From: Streptomyces sp. DH5 | Lineage (GTDB): Bacteria; Actinomycetota; Actinomycetes; Streptomycetales; Streptomycetaceae | Direction of reading: 5' to 3' | Assembly (NCBI RefSeq): GCF_020873915.1 | Contig: NZ_JAHWGP010000009.1 | Coordinates: 62,001 to 126,000 of the forward strand | DNA length: 64,000 bases | In this document: piece after piece, positions 15,919-24,792 of the stretch | How the letters are laid out: each line of letters begins with the position of its first letter | Position numbering within the stretch: position 1 is the stretch's first letter | Notes under the pieces: model-generated | Seen by the model: the letters and a program-made list of their open reading frames with translations, nothing else | Told to the model about the DNA's origin: nothing | Database searches by the model: none | Translations under genes and position numbers: made by a program

Positions 15919-18300
15919 ATGGCCTGGATCGGGGGAGGGGCGGCAGCCGTGCCGGCGCACGGGGGCGGGAGGCGGGACATGCCCCGGCCCCTGTCCCGTG
16001 CCCTGCTGCTCGTGCACGCGCTGTTCGTGTTCACCGTGCTCGGCGGTGCGGGCCTGCTGCTCACCGCCGCGTCGGTCGACGCGGTGGACGGTGCCTTGCT
16101 CGCCCAGGTGGGCTACGCGGCCGCTCCCGGGGTGCTCGGCTGGTGGCTGGCCCGGCGCACCTGGCGGGGCGGGGCCGCGATCTGGGGCGGGTTGATCGCC
16201 GTACAGGCGTGGCTGGTCCTCGGCTCGGTGTCCAACATCGCCGACGGGTCGGCCCGCGGGCTCGTCCAGCTCCTCATCCCCCTTCTCGTCCTGTTCCTCC
16301 TCACCCGCCGGGACAGCCGCGACTGGTACCGCCTCGCCGAACTCGAACGGCGCGAGCACCGCCCCTTCTCCCTGCCCCGGATGATCCGATGGCGCAGGGA
16401 CGACGGCCAGACGGCCGTGGAGTACGCCGGTCTGATCGCGGTCGTCGCGGCGATCATCGCCGCCCTGGTCGTCACGGGCCTGGGCGGGCAGATCCTCACC
16501 GAGGTCCAGGCACAGGTGTGCCGGGTCACCGGAGCGGCCTGTCCCGCGCCCGGCGCCGGTGGCGGCGACGACGGCCAGGTCACCGCCGAGGACGGCGGTG
16601 AGGGCGGCCAGGACGGTACGGGCGGCACCAGCGGCGGCACCGGGGACACCGGCGGCGACACGACAGGCGGCACCGGCGACACGACCGGCGGTACGGGCAA
16701 CCCCGGCGGCACCGGCGACACGACCGGCGGTACGGGCAACCCCGGCGGCGGCCCGGACGGCCCCGGCGGTACCCCCGCCGCCCCGCCCGGTGACCCCTCC
16801 GTCGTCGACCCGGTGGCCGCCGCGGACGAGATCGACGAACCGCCGTACGAGGACCCGACCGCCGACGACGAGGACGCGGGCGGGGACGAGGGCGACGAGG
16901 GCTGCTTCTCCGGTTTCGGCGCCTTCTTCGGTTGCGCCGGGGACCAGCTGGGGCAGGTCGGCACGGGCCTGTTCGTCGACGGCGTCTGGGGTGACCTCAC
17001 CGGCATCTGGGACGTGGTGACCAACCCCGTCGACACCTGGAACGGCCTGATGGACTACGGCAGTTCCCTGGGCGACGAGTGGATGGACAACACCGCGGAC
17101 GCCCGCCGGAAGTGGGACGACGGCGACTACCTCGGCGCGATCTGGGACTGGGGCGGAGCCTCCCTCGGCACCGGCGGCACCGTCCTCTTCGACTCCTTCG
17201 TCGGCGACGACGTCGTCGAGCAGTGGGACAACGGCAACGAGACCCGCGCCGTCACCACCGTCATCTGGAACGTCGGCTCCCTCTTCATCCCCGGCTACGG
17301 CCAAGCCAAGATCGCCGAGAAGGTCGGCTCCCTCGGCCGGCTCAGCAGGGTCGTCGACGACGCCACCGAGGCCGCGCAGGACGCCCGGCGGGCGGCCGAG
17401 GCGGGCGACCTCGACGCGCTGGAGGACGCCGCCCGCCGCGCCGACGACGCGGCCGACGAGGCGGAGGACACGGCCCGCCGCACCGGCTGCGCCATCGCCG
17501 CGCCCGCCCCCGGGACCCCGTACGGCGACGGCCCGCACCCCGGCCCGCACGGCGGACCCGGCTCCGGCACCACCGTGCTCGCCGCCGGCCCCCTCGCGGA
17601 CCGCCCGTACGTCCTCCTCGCGGAGGGCACCTGCGACGAGGAGGCCAGGCAGCAGGCCGAGGAGGCCCGCGCCGCGGAACGCCAGGCCTACCTGGAGCGC
17701 AAGCGTGCCGAGGAACCGGCCCGTGCCCAGGAGGCGCAGACGCGGAAGAAGCAGTACCCCGACCCCGAGCACGGCAACGACAAAGACCCCCGCAACTACG
17801 ACCCGCCGGACTGGGCCGGCGACCTGAGCAGCCGCACCTACGGCGACGCGGACGGCGGCGACGGCTTCTGGGCGAGCCGTGACCGCAACCCCGCTCCGAA
17901 CTGGCCCAACGAGTCGTGGCTGCGCTACCAGGAGCAGGTCACCGGCACGCAGCGCGGCTACGAGTACGTCGTCCCGCACCCGGACCCCGACGTGCCGGAC
18001 GTCGAGTTCGACGGCTGGGACTCCTCCCGGCAGACCTTCCTGGAGGCCAAGAACGGCTACGACAGCTTCCTCACCTCCGACCGCGCGGAACTCACCCCCT
18101 CCGGCAGCGAACGGCTGCTGACCGAGGCGCGCCGGCAGGTGAGCGCGGCGAACGGCAAGGACATCGAGTGGCACTTCTCCAACAAGGAGGTCGCCGACGC
18201 TGCCCGGGAGGCGTTCGAGAACGCCGGCCTGGACATCGAGGTCGTCCACACCCGGCAGGCCGACATCGCCGGCGGGAGGAAGCCGGAGGCCTTCGACTGA
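15919..18300 (+). CDS. Polymorphic toxin with internal Flp-prepilin motif and C-terminal Tox-REase-5-like nuclease
   Basis: A 793-aa protein in five parts: (1) four N-terminal membrane helices (about 20-145); (2) a Flp-like segment, DDG/QTAVEYAG at residues 161-171 plus a hydrophobic helix and a short tail with two cysteines; (3) a Gly/Thr/Asp-rich linker with two identical 39-bp repeats (16669-16746); (4) a pre-toxin region with a hydrophobic stretch and an Ala/Asp-rich helix (about 475-520); (5) from about residue 655 a nuclease-like domain with D698 and E709-x-K711 (FLEAK), the PD-(D/E)xK pattern of Tox-REase-5. ATG 15919 has GGAGGGG 6 nt upstream; ATG 15979 is an alternative. An Imm52-like gene follows. 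The nuclease family is assigned by eye; delivery through Tad is inference. Confidence 0.8.
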   Translation: MAWIGGGAAAVPAHGGGRRDMPRPLSRALLLVHALFVFTVLGGAGLLLTAASVDAVDGALLAQVGYAAAPGVLGWWLARRTWRGGAAIWGGLIAVQAWLVLGSVSNIADGSARGLVQLLIPLLVLFLLTRRDSRDWYRLAELERREHRPFSLPRMIRWRRDDGQTAVEYAGLIAVVAAIIAALVVTGLGGQILTEVQAQVCRVTGAACPAPGAGGGDDGQVTAEDGGEGGQDGTGGTSGGTGDTGGDTTGGTGDTTGGTGNPGGTGDTTGGTGNPGGGPDGPGGTPAAPPGDPSVVDPVAAADEIDEPPYEDPTADDEDAGGDEGDEGCFSGFGAFFGCAGDQLGQVGTGLFVDGVWGDLTGIWDVVTNPVDTWNGLMDYGSSLGDEWMDNTADARRKWDDGDYLGAIWDWGGASLGTGGTVLFDSFVGDDVVEQWDNGNETRAVTTVIWNVGSLFIPGYGQAKIAEKVGSLGRLSRVVDDATEAAQDARRAAEAGDLDALEDAARRADDAADEAEDTARRTGCAIAAPAPGTPYGDGPHPGPHGGPGSGTTVLAAGPLADRPYVLLAEGTCDEEARQQAEEARAAERQAYLERKRAEEPARAQEAQTRKKQYPDPEHGNDKDPRNYDPPDWAGDLSSRTYGDADGGDGFWASRDRNPAPNWPNESWLRYQEQVTGTQRGYEYVVPHPDPDVPDVEFDGWDSSRQTFLEAKNGYDSFLTSDRAELTPSGSERLLTEARRQVSAANGKDIEWHFSNKEVADAAREAFENAGLDIEVVHTRQADIAGGRKPEAFD
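16669..16746 (+). repeat. Two 39-bp tandem repeats in the toxin linker
   Basis: Two identical in-frame 39-bp units each encode GTGDTTGGTGNPG. They lie in the flexible linker between the pilin-like segment and the toxin body. Copy number may vary between strains. Confidence 0.9.
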
Positions 18301-18395
18301 CGGGACGTCGGACGTGCCGGGTGGCTGCCCGCAGCGCGTCCTAAGGTGGTCGCGGCAGCGGACGTGGGTGAGAGGCGAGAGAAGAGGGACGGGAC

Positions 18396-19115
18396 ATGCG
18401 ACGCGTGGTGCGGGGCTTCTGGGGCCCCCGGCAGGAGTCGGCGGAGGAGCTCGCCGCACGGTGGAACACGACGCTGGAGCGGTTCGCAGCGCTGCTTCCG
18501 GAAGCGGTGGCGGGGGGACGGACGGCGGGGCGGTGGCGCACGGCACCGGCGTCCGGGCCCGCCGGGACGGTCCGGACGGACGAGGCCGCGCTGCTCGACG
18601 CGCTGCGCACGGCCCGCGAGGCGGACCCCTGGGCGGCGGCGAACGGGACCTCGCTGCGGCTGCTCGCCGGTGACCCCGCCCCCGGCTGGAAGGTCGAGAT
18701 CGCCGGGCTCGCGGGCGGAACACCGGACAGCCTCCTCCAGTCGCTCGTCGCCACGATCACCTCCCCCGACGGGGCGGCCCTGCCCGACGCCGCGCTGCTC
18801 ACCGCCGTGGCGCAGACGTGGGACCCGGACTACGGGGACGTCGGCGACCGGACCGTCACCGCCGCCCTGAAGAGCGAGGCCGGCTTCAAGGTCGGCACAC
18901 CGACCATCGGCTGGACCGGCTACCTGTCCGCGGGCCGTGCCGCCCGCGTCCCCGCCGACCTGCGTGCCGAACGCTCCGAACTCCCCACCGGCGGCCTGCT
19001 CCTGACCGTCGCCTCCCCCGGGGACACCTCGGCCGTCGTCGAGGCCTACGAGACGCTCCGCAAGAGCGGCGCGCTGGAGCCCCTGCCCCGCCCGATGAAC
19101 CGGCCCGCCCTGTGA
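18396..19115 (+). CDS. Imm52-like immunity protein
   Basis: A 239-aa soluble alpha+beta protein resembling Imm52, the immunity family that I recall as usually encoded directly after Tox-REase-5 toxins. It has a Trp/Gly-rich N terminus (RGFWGPRQES), an internal NGTSLRLLAG strand and GWTGYLSAGRA. It starts 95 bp after the toxin stop with AGAGG-type spacing upstream. It should bind and block the nuclease domain in the producer's cytoplasm. Identification rests on pattern and position; a profile search would settle it. Confidence 0.7.
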   Translation: MRRVVRGFWGPRQESAEELAARWNTTLERFAALLPEAVAGGRTAGRWRTAPASGPAGTVRTDEAALLDALRTAREADPWAAANGTSLRLLAGDPAPGWKVEIAGLAGGTPDSLLQSLVATITSPDGAALPDAALLTAVAQTWDPDYGDVGDRTVTAALKSEAGFKVGTPTIGWTGYLSAGRAARVPADLRAERSELPTGGLLLTVASPGDTSAVVEAYETLRKSGALEPLPRPMNRPAL

Positions 19116-19612
19116 CGGCCCGCGCCGGCGAACCCTACGACACCCGGCGAGCGGTGTCCGCCGTCGAGTCGGCCCTCGCCGCCCCCCTCCCCGGCCCCGG
19201 CCCCACGGCCGACGTAGGGGAGCCGGTCACCGGGGAATGGCTGTCGACCGGGGGCGAGGGGTTCCTGCTGTTCCCCCTCTGGGAGAGCGAAGCCCTCACC
19301 GGGGTGTACGACCGCGACTGGACCGACGCGGAGACCGAGGCGGAGGCGAACCTGGCCGCGCTGGTCACGGAACTGGACACCCGCTGGGGACCGCACCGGA
19401 CGCTGCCCCTCCTCGGACCGGAGTCCGCACGTCCGGCCGGAGAGCCGTTGCGCACCCTCCTCGCCAAGGACTGCACCGGCGACCTGGCCCTCTGGGGGCC
19501 ACTGCCCGGCCCCGCCCCGCGCTGGGCCGCCGTCTCCCTCAACCACTCCGACGGCGACGCCCCCCTGATCCTCACCGCCCTGGTCACCGACCGCCCGGTC
19601 GAATCCGGGTGA
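19112..19612 (+). CDS. Hypothetical protein coupled to the immunity gene
   Basis: A 166-aa acidic soluble protein starting at a GTG that overlaps the Imm52-like stop (GTGA), so the two are translationally coupled. I do not recognise its family. It has alternating strands and helices with a conserved-looking centre (TELDTRWGPHRTLPL) and no membrane segment. In this position a second immunity protein or a chaperone for the toxin is plausible, but nothing in the sequence proves either. Confidence 0.7.
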   Translation: MTARAGEPYDTRRAVSAVESALAAPLPGPGPTADVGEPVTGEWLSTGGEGFLLFPLWESEALTGVYDRDWTDAETEAEANLAALVTELDTRWGPHRTLPLLGPESARPAGEPLRTLLAKDCTGDLALWGPLPGPAPRWAAVSLNHSDGDAPLILTALVTDRPVESG

Positions 19613-19639
19613 CGGCAGGCGGGCCGTGCGGAGTGGAAG

Positions 19640-20215
19640 GGCCCATGACGCCACTCGGCGCGGTCTCCCGTCCCCGGCCAGCCCCCCGAGCGGCTCCGCT
19701 CCGTCTCCGGAGACCTCGGAGACCTCGGAGACCTCGGAGACCTCGGAGACCGCGACGAGAGCGGACTCGAGGAACTCCGGCTGTGGGAGGAGGGTTCCGT
19801 ACCGTGCGGCTCACCGGGGAGGCCGCCGACGGGACCGTCCTCACCGCCGACACCCTGCCCGAGGGCGTGCGTCGCGCACGCCGGCTGACCGAGGAGGGGC
19901 GCACCGCCGCGGGGCGGGCCGGCGTCCCCCACGAGGTGGTCGTCTCTCTGCTCGCAGCCACCGGGAACGGCGCCCCCGAGCGGCTGCGGTCCGAACTGAT
20001 GGCCGAGGAGGCCCTCCCGGAGGCGGGCCTCGGGGTGGCCGGGGGACGCGGAGGCCGTCGCCGCGGCGGTCCGGCGGCCGGCCGAGGCCGGTGCGGACCC
20101 GGTGGGTGGTCCTCCAGCCGGCCGCCGCCGAGCCCGGCCCCGAGGGGTTCGTGCGGTGCGTCGCGCGGGAGCCCGTCCCCTGGTGCCGTGGGCGCGGTGG
20201 GGACGGGACAAAGGG
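19640..20215 (+). pseudogene. Frameshifted remnant after the immunity genes
   Basis: Three frames in turn show protein-like sequence without a continuous gene. First is a Gly-Asp-Leu repeat ending in EELRLWEEGS, then VRLTGEAADGTVLTAD...RSELMAEEAL in another frame, then WVVLQPAAAEPG...FVRCVAREPV in a third. At least two or three frameshifts are needed to join them. A 9-bp tandem repeat (19709-19751) lies in the first part. It may be a decayed immunity or related cassette gene, but the source family is not recognisable. Confidence 0.4.
19709..19751. repeat. 9-bp tandem repeat GGAGACCTC, about 4.8 copies
   Basis: Four perfect copies of GGAGACCTC plus a partial fifth. In one frame it encodes GDL repeated. 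It is a slippage-prone array inside the decayed reading frame. Confidence 0.95.
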
Positions 20216-20251
20216 GCGACAGGACGGGCCGCCCCCGGGCATCGTCGGCTC

Positions 20252-21040
20252 ATGTCCGACCGGCAGACACGCACGTTCTCGGAGCTCGTCGCCGAAGGCG
20301 CCGCCGTCCCCACCGACGGATGGGACTTCTCCTGGTTCGAGGGGCGGGCCACCGAGGCCCGGCCCTCCTGGGGCTATGCCCTCGCCCTGGCGGGGCGGTT
20401 GGGGGAGGCCGCTTCCGCGCTCGACATCCAGACCGGCGGGGGCGAGGTCCTGGACTTCGCCCTCGCCCGTGCCGCCCGGCGCCCCGCGCCCACCGTCGCC
20501 ACCGAGGGCTGGCCGCCCAACGCCGCCAAGGCGACGGCGTCGCTCCGGCCCCGCGGTGTCGCCGTCGTCGCCTCGCCCGAGGACGCGCCGCTGCCCTTCG
20601 CCGACGAGGCCTTCGACCTGGTCGTCAGCAGGCACCCCGTGACCGCACCCTGGAGCGAGATCGCGCGGGTGCTGCGCCCCGGCGGCACGTACTTCGCCCA
20701 GCACGTCGGACCCCGCAGCGGCGGTGAAGTGGTCGAGTTCTTCCTGGGCCCGCAGCCCCGGGAACAGTCGGAGGCCCGGCACCCGGACCGCGAGCGGCAC
20801 GCGGCGGAGGCCGCGGGCCTGGAGACCGTCGACCTGCGGGCCGAGCGGCTGCGCATGGAGTTCCACGACATCGCCGCCGTGGTGCACTTCCTGCGCAAGG
20901 TGATCTGGATGGTTCCCGGCTTCACCGTCGAGGCGTATCCGCCCCGGCTGCGCGCCCTGCACGAACGGATCGTGACGGAAGGCCCGCTCGTGGCCCACAG
21001 CAGCCGTCACCTCTTCGAGTTGCGCAAGCCGCGGGGATGA
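20252..21040 (+). CDS. Class I SAM-dependent methyltransferase
   Basis: A 262-aa Rossmann-fold methyltransferase. Motif I is ALDIQTGGGEVLDF, an acidic/Pro loop LPFADEAFDLVVSRHP follows, and the motif RVLRPGGTYFAQHVG closes the core. The C-terminal part (VHFLRKVIW) is typical of streptomycete paralogues of unknown substrate. ATG 20252 is chosen because the conserved N terminus (SELVAEGAAVPTDGWDFSWF) begins there. It probably stands alone; a relation to the toxin locus is unlikely. Confidence 0.88.
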   Translation: MSDRQTRTFSELVAEGAAVPTDGWDFSWFEGRATEARPSWGYALALAGRLGEAASALDIQTGGGEVLDFALARAARRPAPTVATEGWPPNAAKATASLRPRGVAVVASPEDAPLPFADEAFDLVVSRHPVTAPWSEIARVLRPGGTYFAQHVGPRSGGEVVEFFLGPQPREQSEARHPDRERHAAEAAGLETVDLRAERLRMEFHDIAAVVHFLRKVIWMVPGFTVEAYPPRLRALHERIVTEGPLVAHSSRHLFELRKPRG

Positions 21041-21577
21041 GACGGGGGCCGGTTTCCGCATCGTTATCGGTCCGGGCTGGCCTCCTGGCCGTCTCCTCGC
21101 GTACCTTCGGGACCCAGGTGATTCGCGTAAGCAAAGCTGCGCGGTGCGGTACCGCGCAGTGGAGGGGGCTGCGCGGTACCCGCCCCCTTCACGCTCCGGA
21201 GCCCGGAATGCCCCGCAGGGGTCAAGCGGACGCTGCCCCGTGGGTCACCCGTCAGGGGGATGACCGGAAGAGCGGTTCGGGCGCGGCGTGTCGGCGCCAC
21301 AACCTCCACACAGTCCCCTCAATTCTCGGATTTCCCCAGGGTCTGGCCTTGTTTCGGCCGACCGGGACCCGCGGAGGCCCCTTTTCCAGCCCCCCGGGGC
21401 GTCGCCGGGCGGCTCCGGAGAGTAGTTGTGGCCCGCCAATGCGCGCGACATCACTCACGAAGGGTTATGGTGGGAACCCCCCCTCGGGCCGGTCCGTCTC
21501 CCCCCCACGGACCGGCCCGTTTTTTCATGCAGCCCCGGGCGTGACCTCCCCCGAGGGTGCCTGGCTAGAGTCCAGGC
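21041..21577. other. Intergenic region with a strong terminator and possible short RNA
   Basis: Over 500 bp without a convincing gene. The last 100 bp contain a textbook terminator (21486-21525) lying 446 bp from the methyltransferase stop, which is far for that gene. An AT-rich patch around 21460-21475 (GGGTTATGGTGGGAA) just upstream could be a promoter or the body of a short RNA ending at the hairpin. The remainder shows no signal I can name. Confidence 0.4.
21486..21525 (+). terminator. Strong rho-independent terminator with T-tract
   Basis: Perfect 12-bp stem GGGCCGGTCCGT/ACGGACCGGCCC, 9-nt pyrimidine loop, then G and six T. A T-tract is rare in this window, so it is likely to be a highly efficient terminator. 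It insulates the gene at 21578 from upstream transcription. Confidence 0.9.
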
Positions 21578-22201
21578 ATGGCGAACGAGCAGCCGACACC
21601 GCAGCAGCAGCCCCCCGGGCAGCCGGGCCCGTACGGTCCCCCCGCGCCGTACGGGCAGCCCCAGCCGTACGGGCAACAGCCCCAGCCGTACGGGCAGCCC
21701 CAGCCCTACGGGCAGCCCGGTGCCCACCCCCAGCCCGGCACCTACCCGCACCCCGGCGCCCAGCCGCAGGGCTGGGCGGGTGGTCCTCCGCCGTACTCCT
21801 ACGACCCGTTCCAGCCCGTGACCATGCCCGGCTCCGTACGCGCCGCGCAGATCGTGATCTTCGCGACGTTCGGGATCGGGGTGCTGCTCACCGTCGTGAC
21901 GGCCGCCACCGTGGGGCCCGAGGAGGCAGGACGGTTCTTCAGCACCTATCTGATGGCGCTGGTGCTGTTCGTCCTGGCGTTCCAGTACCGCAAGGCGGGC
22001 AACGGCGTGCGCGTCGCCTCCCTCGTGCTGGCCTCGGTGCAGATCCTGTTCGCGCTCAGTGCGGCCGCCCAGGGCGTTCCGCTGGGGATCGTGCCGCTCG
22101 GCACCGCCGTCGCGATCATCGTGCTGCTCAGCCAGGGATCCGCCCGGCAGTGGTTCCGGCGCCGGCACACGACCGGCACACCACCGCCGTACGCGTCGTA
22201 G
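21578..22201 (+). CDS. Small proline-rich membrane protein
   Basis: A 207-aa protein. The first 80 residues are a Pro/Gln/Tyr/Gly-rich cytoplasmic tail with repeated PYGQP units. Four hydrophobic segments follow (about 92-115, 122-140, 147-170, 173-190), and the C terminus is basic. No named family is recognised; this plan is common in Streptomyces and its role is unknown. A -10-like TAGAGT ends 6 nt before the ATG and GTGACC lies about 19 nt further up, so the mRNA may be leaderless. Confidence 0.8.
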   Translation: MANEQPTPQQQPPGQPGPYGPPAPYGQPQPYGQQPQPYGQPQPYGQPGAHPQPGTYPHPGAQPQGWAGGPPPYSYDPFQPVTMPGSVRAAQIVIFATFGIGVLLTVVTAATVGPEEAGRFFSTYLMALVLFVLAFQYRKAGNGVRVASLVLASVQILFALSAAAQGVPLGIVPLGTAVAIIVLLSQGSARQWFRRRHTTGTPPPYAS

Positions 22202-22376
22202 AGCCGACAAACGCACCACCCCGGACTTTGGGGACCCCCGCCCCGGCGGGGGTACGCTTCGCCTTCGGGGACCGCCATACGGGCAGGGACCGCCCGCGGC
22301 CGAGACCGGGCCGCTTGCCGCGCGACGCGGCGGGGCGCCGTGCCTGTCCGATCCGTACGGAGGGGCTGACGATCAC

Positions 22377-23150
22377 GTGAACCTGCGCGACAAGCTGCGC
22401 GGCCTGCTGGTCAGGCTGTACGCACGCCGGGTGGAAGGCCACCTGGACACCGCTCAGGTGCCCAAGCACATCGGCGTCATCATGGACGGCAACCGCCGGT
22501 GGGCGAAGGCCGCGGGTTCCAGCACCGTCCACGGCCACCGGGCCGGCGCCGACAAGATCGAGGAGTTCCTCGGCTGGTGCAGCGAGACGGACGTCGAGGT
22601 CGTCACCCTCTGGCTGCTGTCGACGGACAACTTCGACCGGCCCGAGGAGGAACTCGTCCCGCTGCTCGGCATCATCGAGGACGTGGTGCGCAGCCTCGCC
22701 GCCGACGGCCGCTGGCGGGTCCACCACGTCGGCACGCCCGATCTGCTGCCCGCCGGGATGCAGACCACCCTCAAGGAGGCCGAGGCGGCCACCGCGCACG
22801 TCGGCGGAATAGTGGTCAACGTCGCCATCGGGTACGGCGGTCGCCAGGAGATCGCCGACGCCGTACGGTCCATGCTCGTCGACGCCCGGGAGAAGGGCAC
22901 CTCCCTGGAGGAGCTCGCCGAAGCCGTCGACGTCGACATGATCGGGCGTCACCTCTACACCCGCGCCCAGCCCGACCCCGACCTCGTCATCCGCACCAGC
23001 GGCGAGCAGCGGCTGTCCGGTTTCATGCTCTGGCAGACCGCGCACTCGGAGTACTACTTCTGCGAGGTCTTCTGGCCGGCCTTCCGCAAGGTCGACTTCC
23101 TGCGGGCACTGCGCGACTACGCCGCCCGCCACCGGCGCTACGGCGGCTGA
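22377..23150 (+). CDS. uppS: Cis-prenyltransferase (undecaprenyl diphosphate synthase family)
   Basis: A 257-aa isoprenyl transferase that condenses isopentenyl diphosphate in the cis configuration to make polyprenyl carriers for cell-wall synthesis. The family landmarks are all present: MDGNRRWAK with the catalytic Asp, HRAGADKIEEFL, and the C-terminal RTSGEQRLSGFMLWQ followed by SEYYF. GTG 22377 is preceded by GGAGGGG at 22359. Streptomyces usually carries two such genes, so chain length (short versus C50-55) is not determined here. Confidence 0.93.
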   Translation: MNLRDKLRGLLVRLYARRVEGHLDTAQVPKHIGVIMDGNRRWAKAAGSSTVHGHRAGADKIEEFLGWCSETDVEVVTLWLLSTDNFDRPEEELVPLLGIIEDVVRSLAADGRWRVHHVGTPDLLPAGMQTTLKEAEAATAHVGGIVVNVAIGYGGRQEIADAVRSMLVDAREKGTSLEELAEAVDVDMIGRHLYTRAQPDPDLVIRTSGEQRLSGFMLWQTAHSEYYFCEVFWPAFRKVDFLRALRDYAARHRRYGG

Positions 23151-23466
23151 GCGGGCCCCTCGGCGCCGCCCCCGCACCGCTGGTCACACGCTGTTCACCG
23201 GCGCGCCGTCATATGCCGTGGCATGGCTGGTCCCGGATGAGGGAATAAGCCAGGCAGGCCGACGCCCGAACGACGGGTGTCGGATCTCAGCGGGCGGCAC
23301 GGGAGCCGTCCGCCCGGGAGGCCCTTTTGCAGCAGCCCGACCGTGCGGTCACGGCACGGACGAAGCAGCGGAGGGCCGGTTCCCGGCCCCCCGTGCAGGA
23401 GGGCCGTAGACCGGTCCAACTCCGCTCCGTCGCTCCCCGACCTCATCCGAGGGGGTACGTCCTTCC
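23151..23466. other. Intergenic gap between uppS and phoH
   Basis: A 316-bp gap, presumably the phoH promoter and leader. Only a weak hairpin (CCGTG/CACGG near 23342) is visible. I see no coding signal. Confidence 0.35.
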
Positions 23467-24792
23467 GTGGTGACCAGCGCAAAGCGTCACAAGCCCGACC
23501 GGCGCACCTATGTTCTCGACACCAGCGTCCTGCTGGCCGACCCAGGCGCCCTGAACCGCTTCGACGAGCACGAGGTCGTGCTCCCCGTCGTCGTGGTGAC
23601 GGAACTGGAGGCCAAGCGGAACCATCCCGAACTCGGCTACTTCGCCCGGCAGGCACTCCGCCTGCTGGACGACTACCGGGTCCGGTACGGCCGTCTCGAC
23701 GCCCCCATTCCGACCGGGGACCTCGGCGGGACCGTGCGGGTCGAGCTCAACCACTCGGACCCCGGCGTGCTGCCCAGCGGCTACCGCCTGGGGGACAACG
23801 ACTCCCGCATCCTCGCGGTCGCCCGCAACCTGCAGGCCGAGGGGTTCGACGTCACCGTGGTGTCGAAGGACCTCCCGCTCAGGATCAAGGCGTCCTCCGT
23901 CGGACTCCTCGCCGAGGAGTACCGCGCGGAGCTCGCCGTCACGGACTCCTCCGGCTGGACCGGGATGTCCGAACTGACCCTGCCCGGCGAGCAGGTGGAC
24001 ATCCTCTTCGAGGAAGGGCACGTGTACGTGCCCGAGGCGTCCGGCCTTCCCGTGCACACCGGCCTGACCATCCAGTCCGAGCGCGGCAAGGCGCTGGGAC
24101 GGGTCACCGCCGACGGCACCGTCCGGCTGGTGCGCGGCGACCGGGACGTGTTCGGCATCAAGGGCCGCAGCGCCGAGCAGCGCATCGCGCTCGACCTGCT
24201 CCTCGACCCGGACGTCGGCATCGTGTCCATGGGCGGCCGGGCCGGCACCGGCAAGTCGGCGCTGGCGCTGTGCGCGGGCCTCGAGGCGGTCCTGGAGCGC
24301 CGGCAGCACCAGAAGGTGATGGTCTTCCGCCCGCTGTACGCGGTGGGCGGGCAGGAACTCGGCTACCTGCCCGGTACCGAGGCCGAGAAGATGAGCCCCT
24401 GGGCGCAGGCGGTCTTCGACACGCTGTCGGCCGTCACCAGCCGCGAGGTCATCGAGGAGGTCACCGCGCGCGGCATGCTCGAAGTCCTGCCGCTCACCCA
24501 CATCCGGGGCCGCTCGCTGCACGACGCCTTCGTCATCGTGGACGAGGCGCAGTCACTGGAACGGAACGTCCTGCTGACCGTCCTGTCCCGGATCGGCGCC
24601 AACTCGCGGGTCGTCCTGACCCATGACGTCGCCCAGCGGGACAACCTTCGGGTCGGGCGCTACGACGGTGTGGTCGCCGTCGTGGAGAAGCTGAAGGGGC
24701 ATCCGCTGTTCGCGCACGTCACGCTGACCCGGTCCGAGAGGTCCCAGATCGCGGCCCTTGTGACCGAAATGCTCGAAGACGGTCCGATCTGA
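23467..24792 (+). CDS. PhoH-family protein: PIN domain fused to PhoH ATPase
   Basis: A 441-aa two-domain protein. The N-terminal PIN nuclease domain (about 10-145) shows [10 protein letters not shown], an acidic GDNDSRIL and SKDLPLR. The C-terminal PhoH helicase-like ATPase has Walker [11 protein letters not shown] and Walker [10 protein letters not shown]. PhoH2-type fusions are described as RNA helicase-ribonucleases in mycobacteria. The GTG at 23467 follows GAGGGGG about 13 nt upstream; a second GTG directly after it is an alternative. It is a single-gene unit. Confidence 0.92.
   Translation: MVTSAKRHKPDRRTYVLDTSVLLADPGALNRFDEHEVVLPVVVVTELEAKRNHPELGYFARQALRLLDDYRVRYGRLDAPIPTGDLGGTVRVELNHSDPGVLPSGYRLGDNDSRILAVARNLQAEGFDVTVVSKDLPLRIKASSVGLLAEEYRAELAVTDSSGWTGMSELTLPGEQVDILFEEGHVYVPEASGLPVHTGLTIQSERGKALGRVTADGTVRLVRGDRDVFGIKGRSAEQRIALDLLLDPDVGIVSMGGRAGTGKSALALCAGLEAVLERRQHQKVMVFRPLYAVGGQELGYLPGTEAEKMSPWAQAVFDTLSAVTSREVIEEVTARGMLEVLPLTHIRGRSLHDAFVIVDEAQSLERNVLLTVLSRIGANSRVVLTHDVAQRDNLRVGRYDGVVAVVEKLKGHPLFAHVTLTRSERSQIAALVTEMLEDGPI

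Noticed and set aside
15877-18723. A 948-codon minus-strand frame opposite the toxin gene
   Set aside because: Low-complexity Arg/Gly/Val sequence with no motif; the plus strand carries clear domains and a ribosome site.
20102-20251. Upstream extension of the methyltransferase
   Set aside because: The added 50 residues are Arg/Pro-rich and belong to the decayed frame; the conserved domain starts at ATG 20252.
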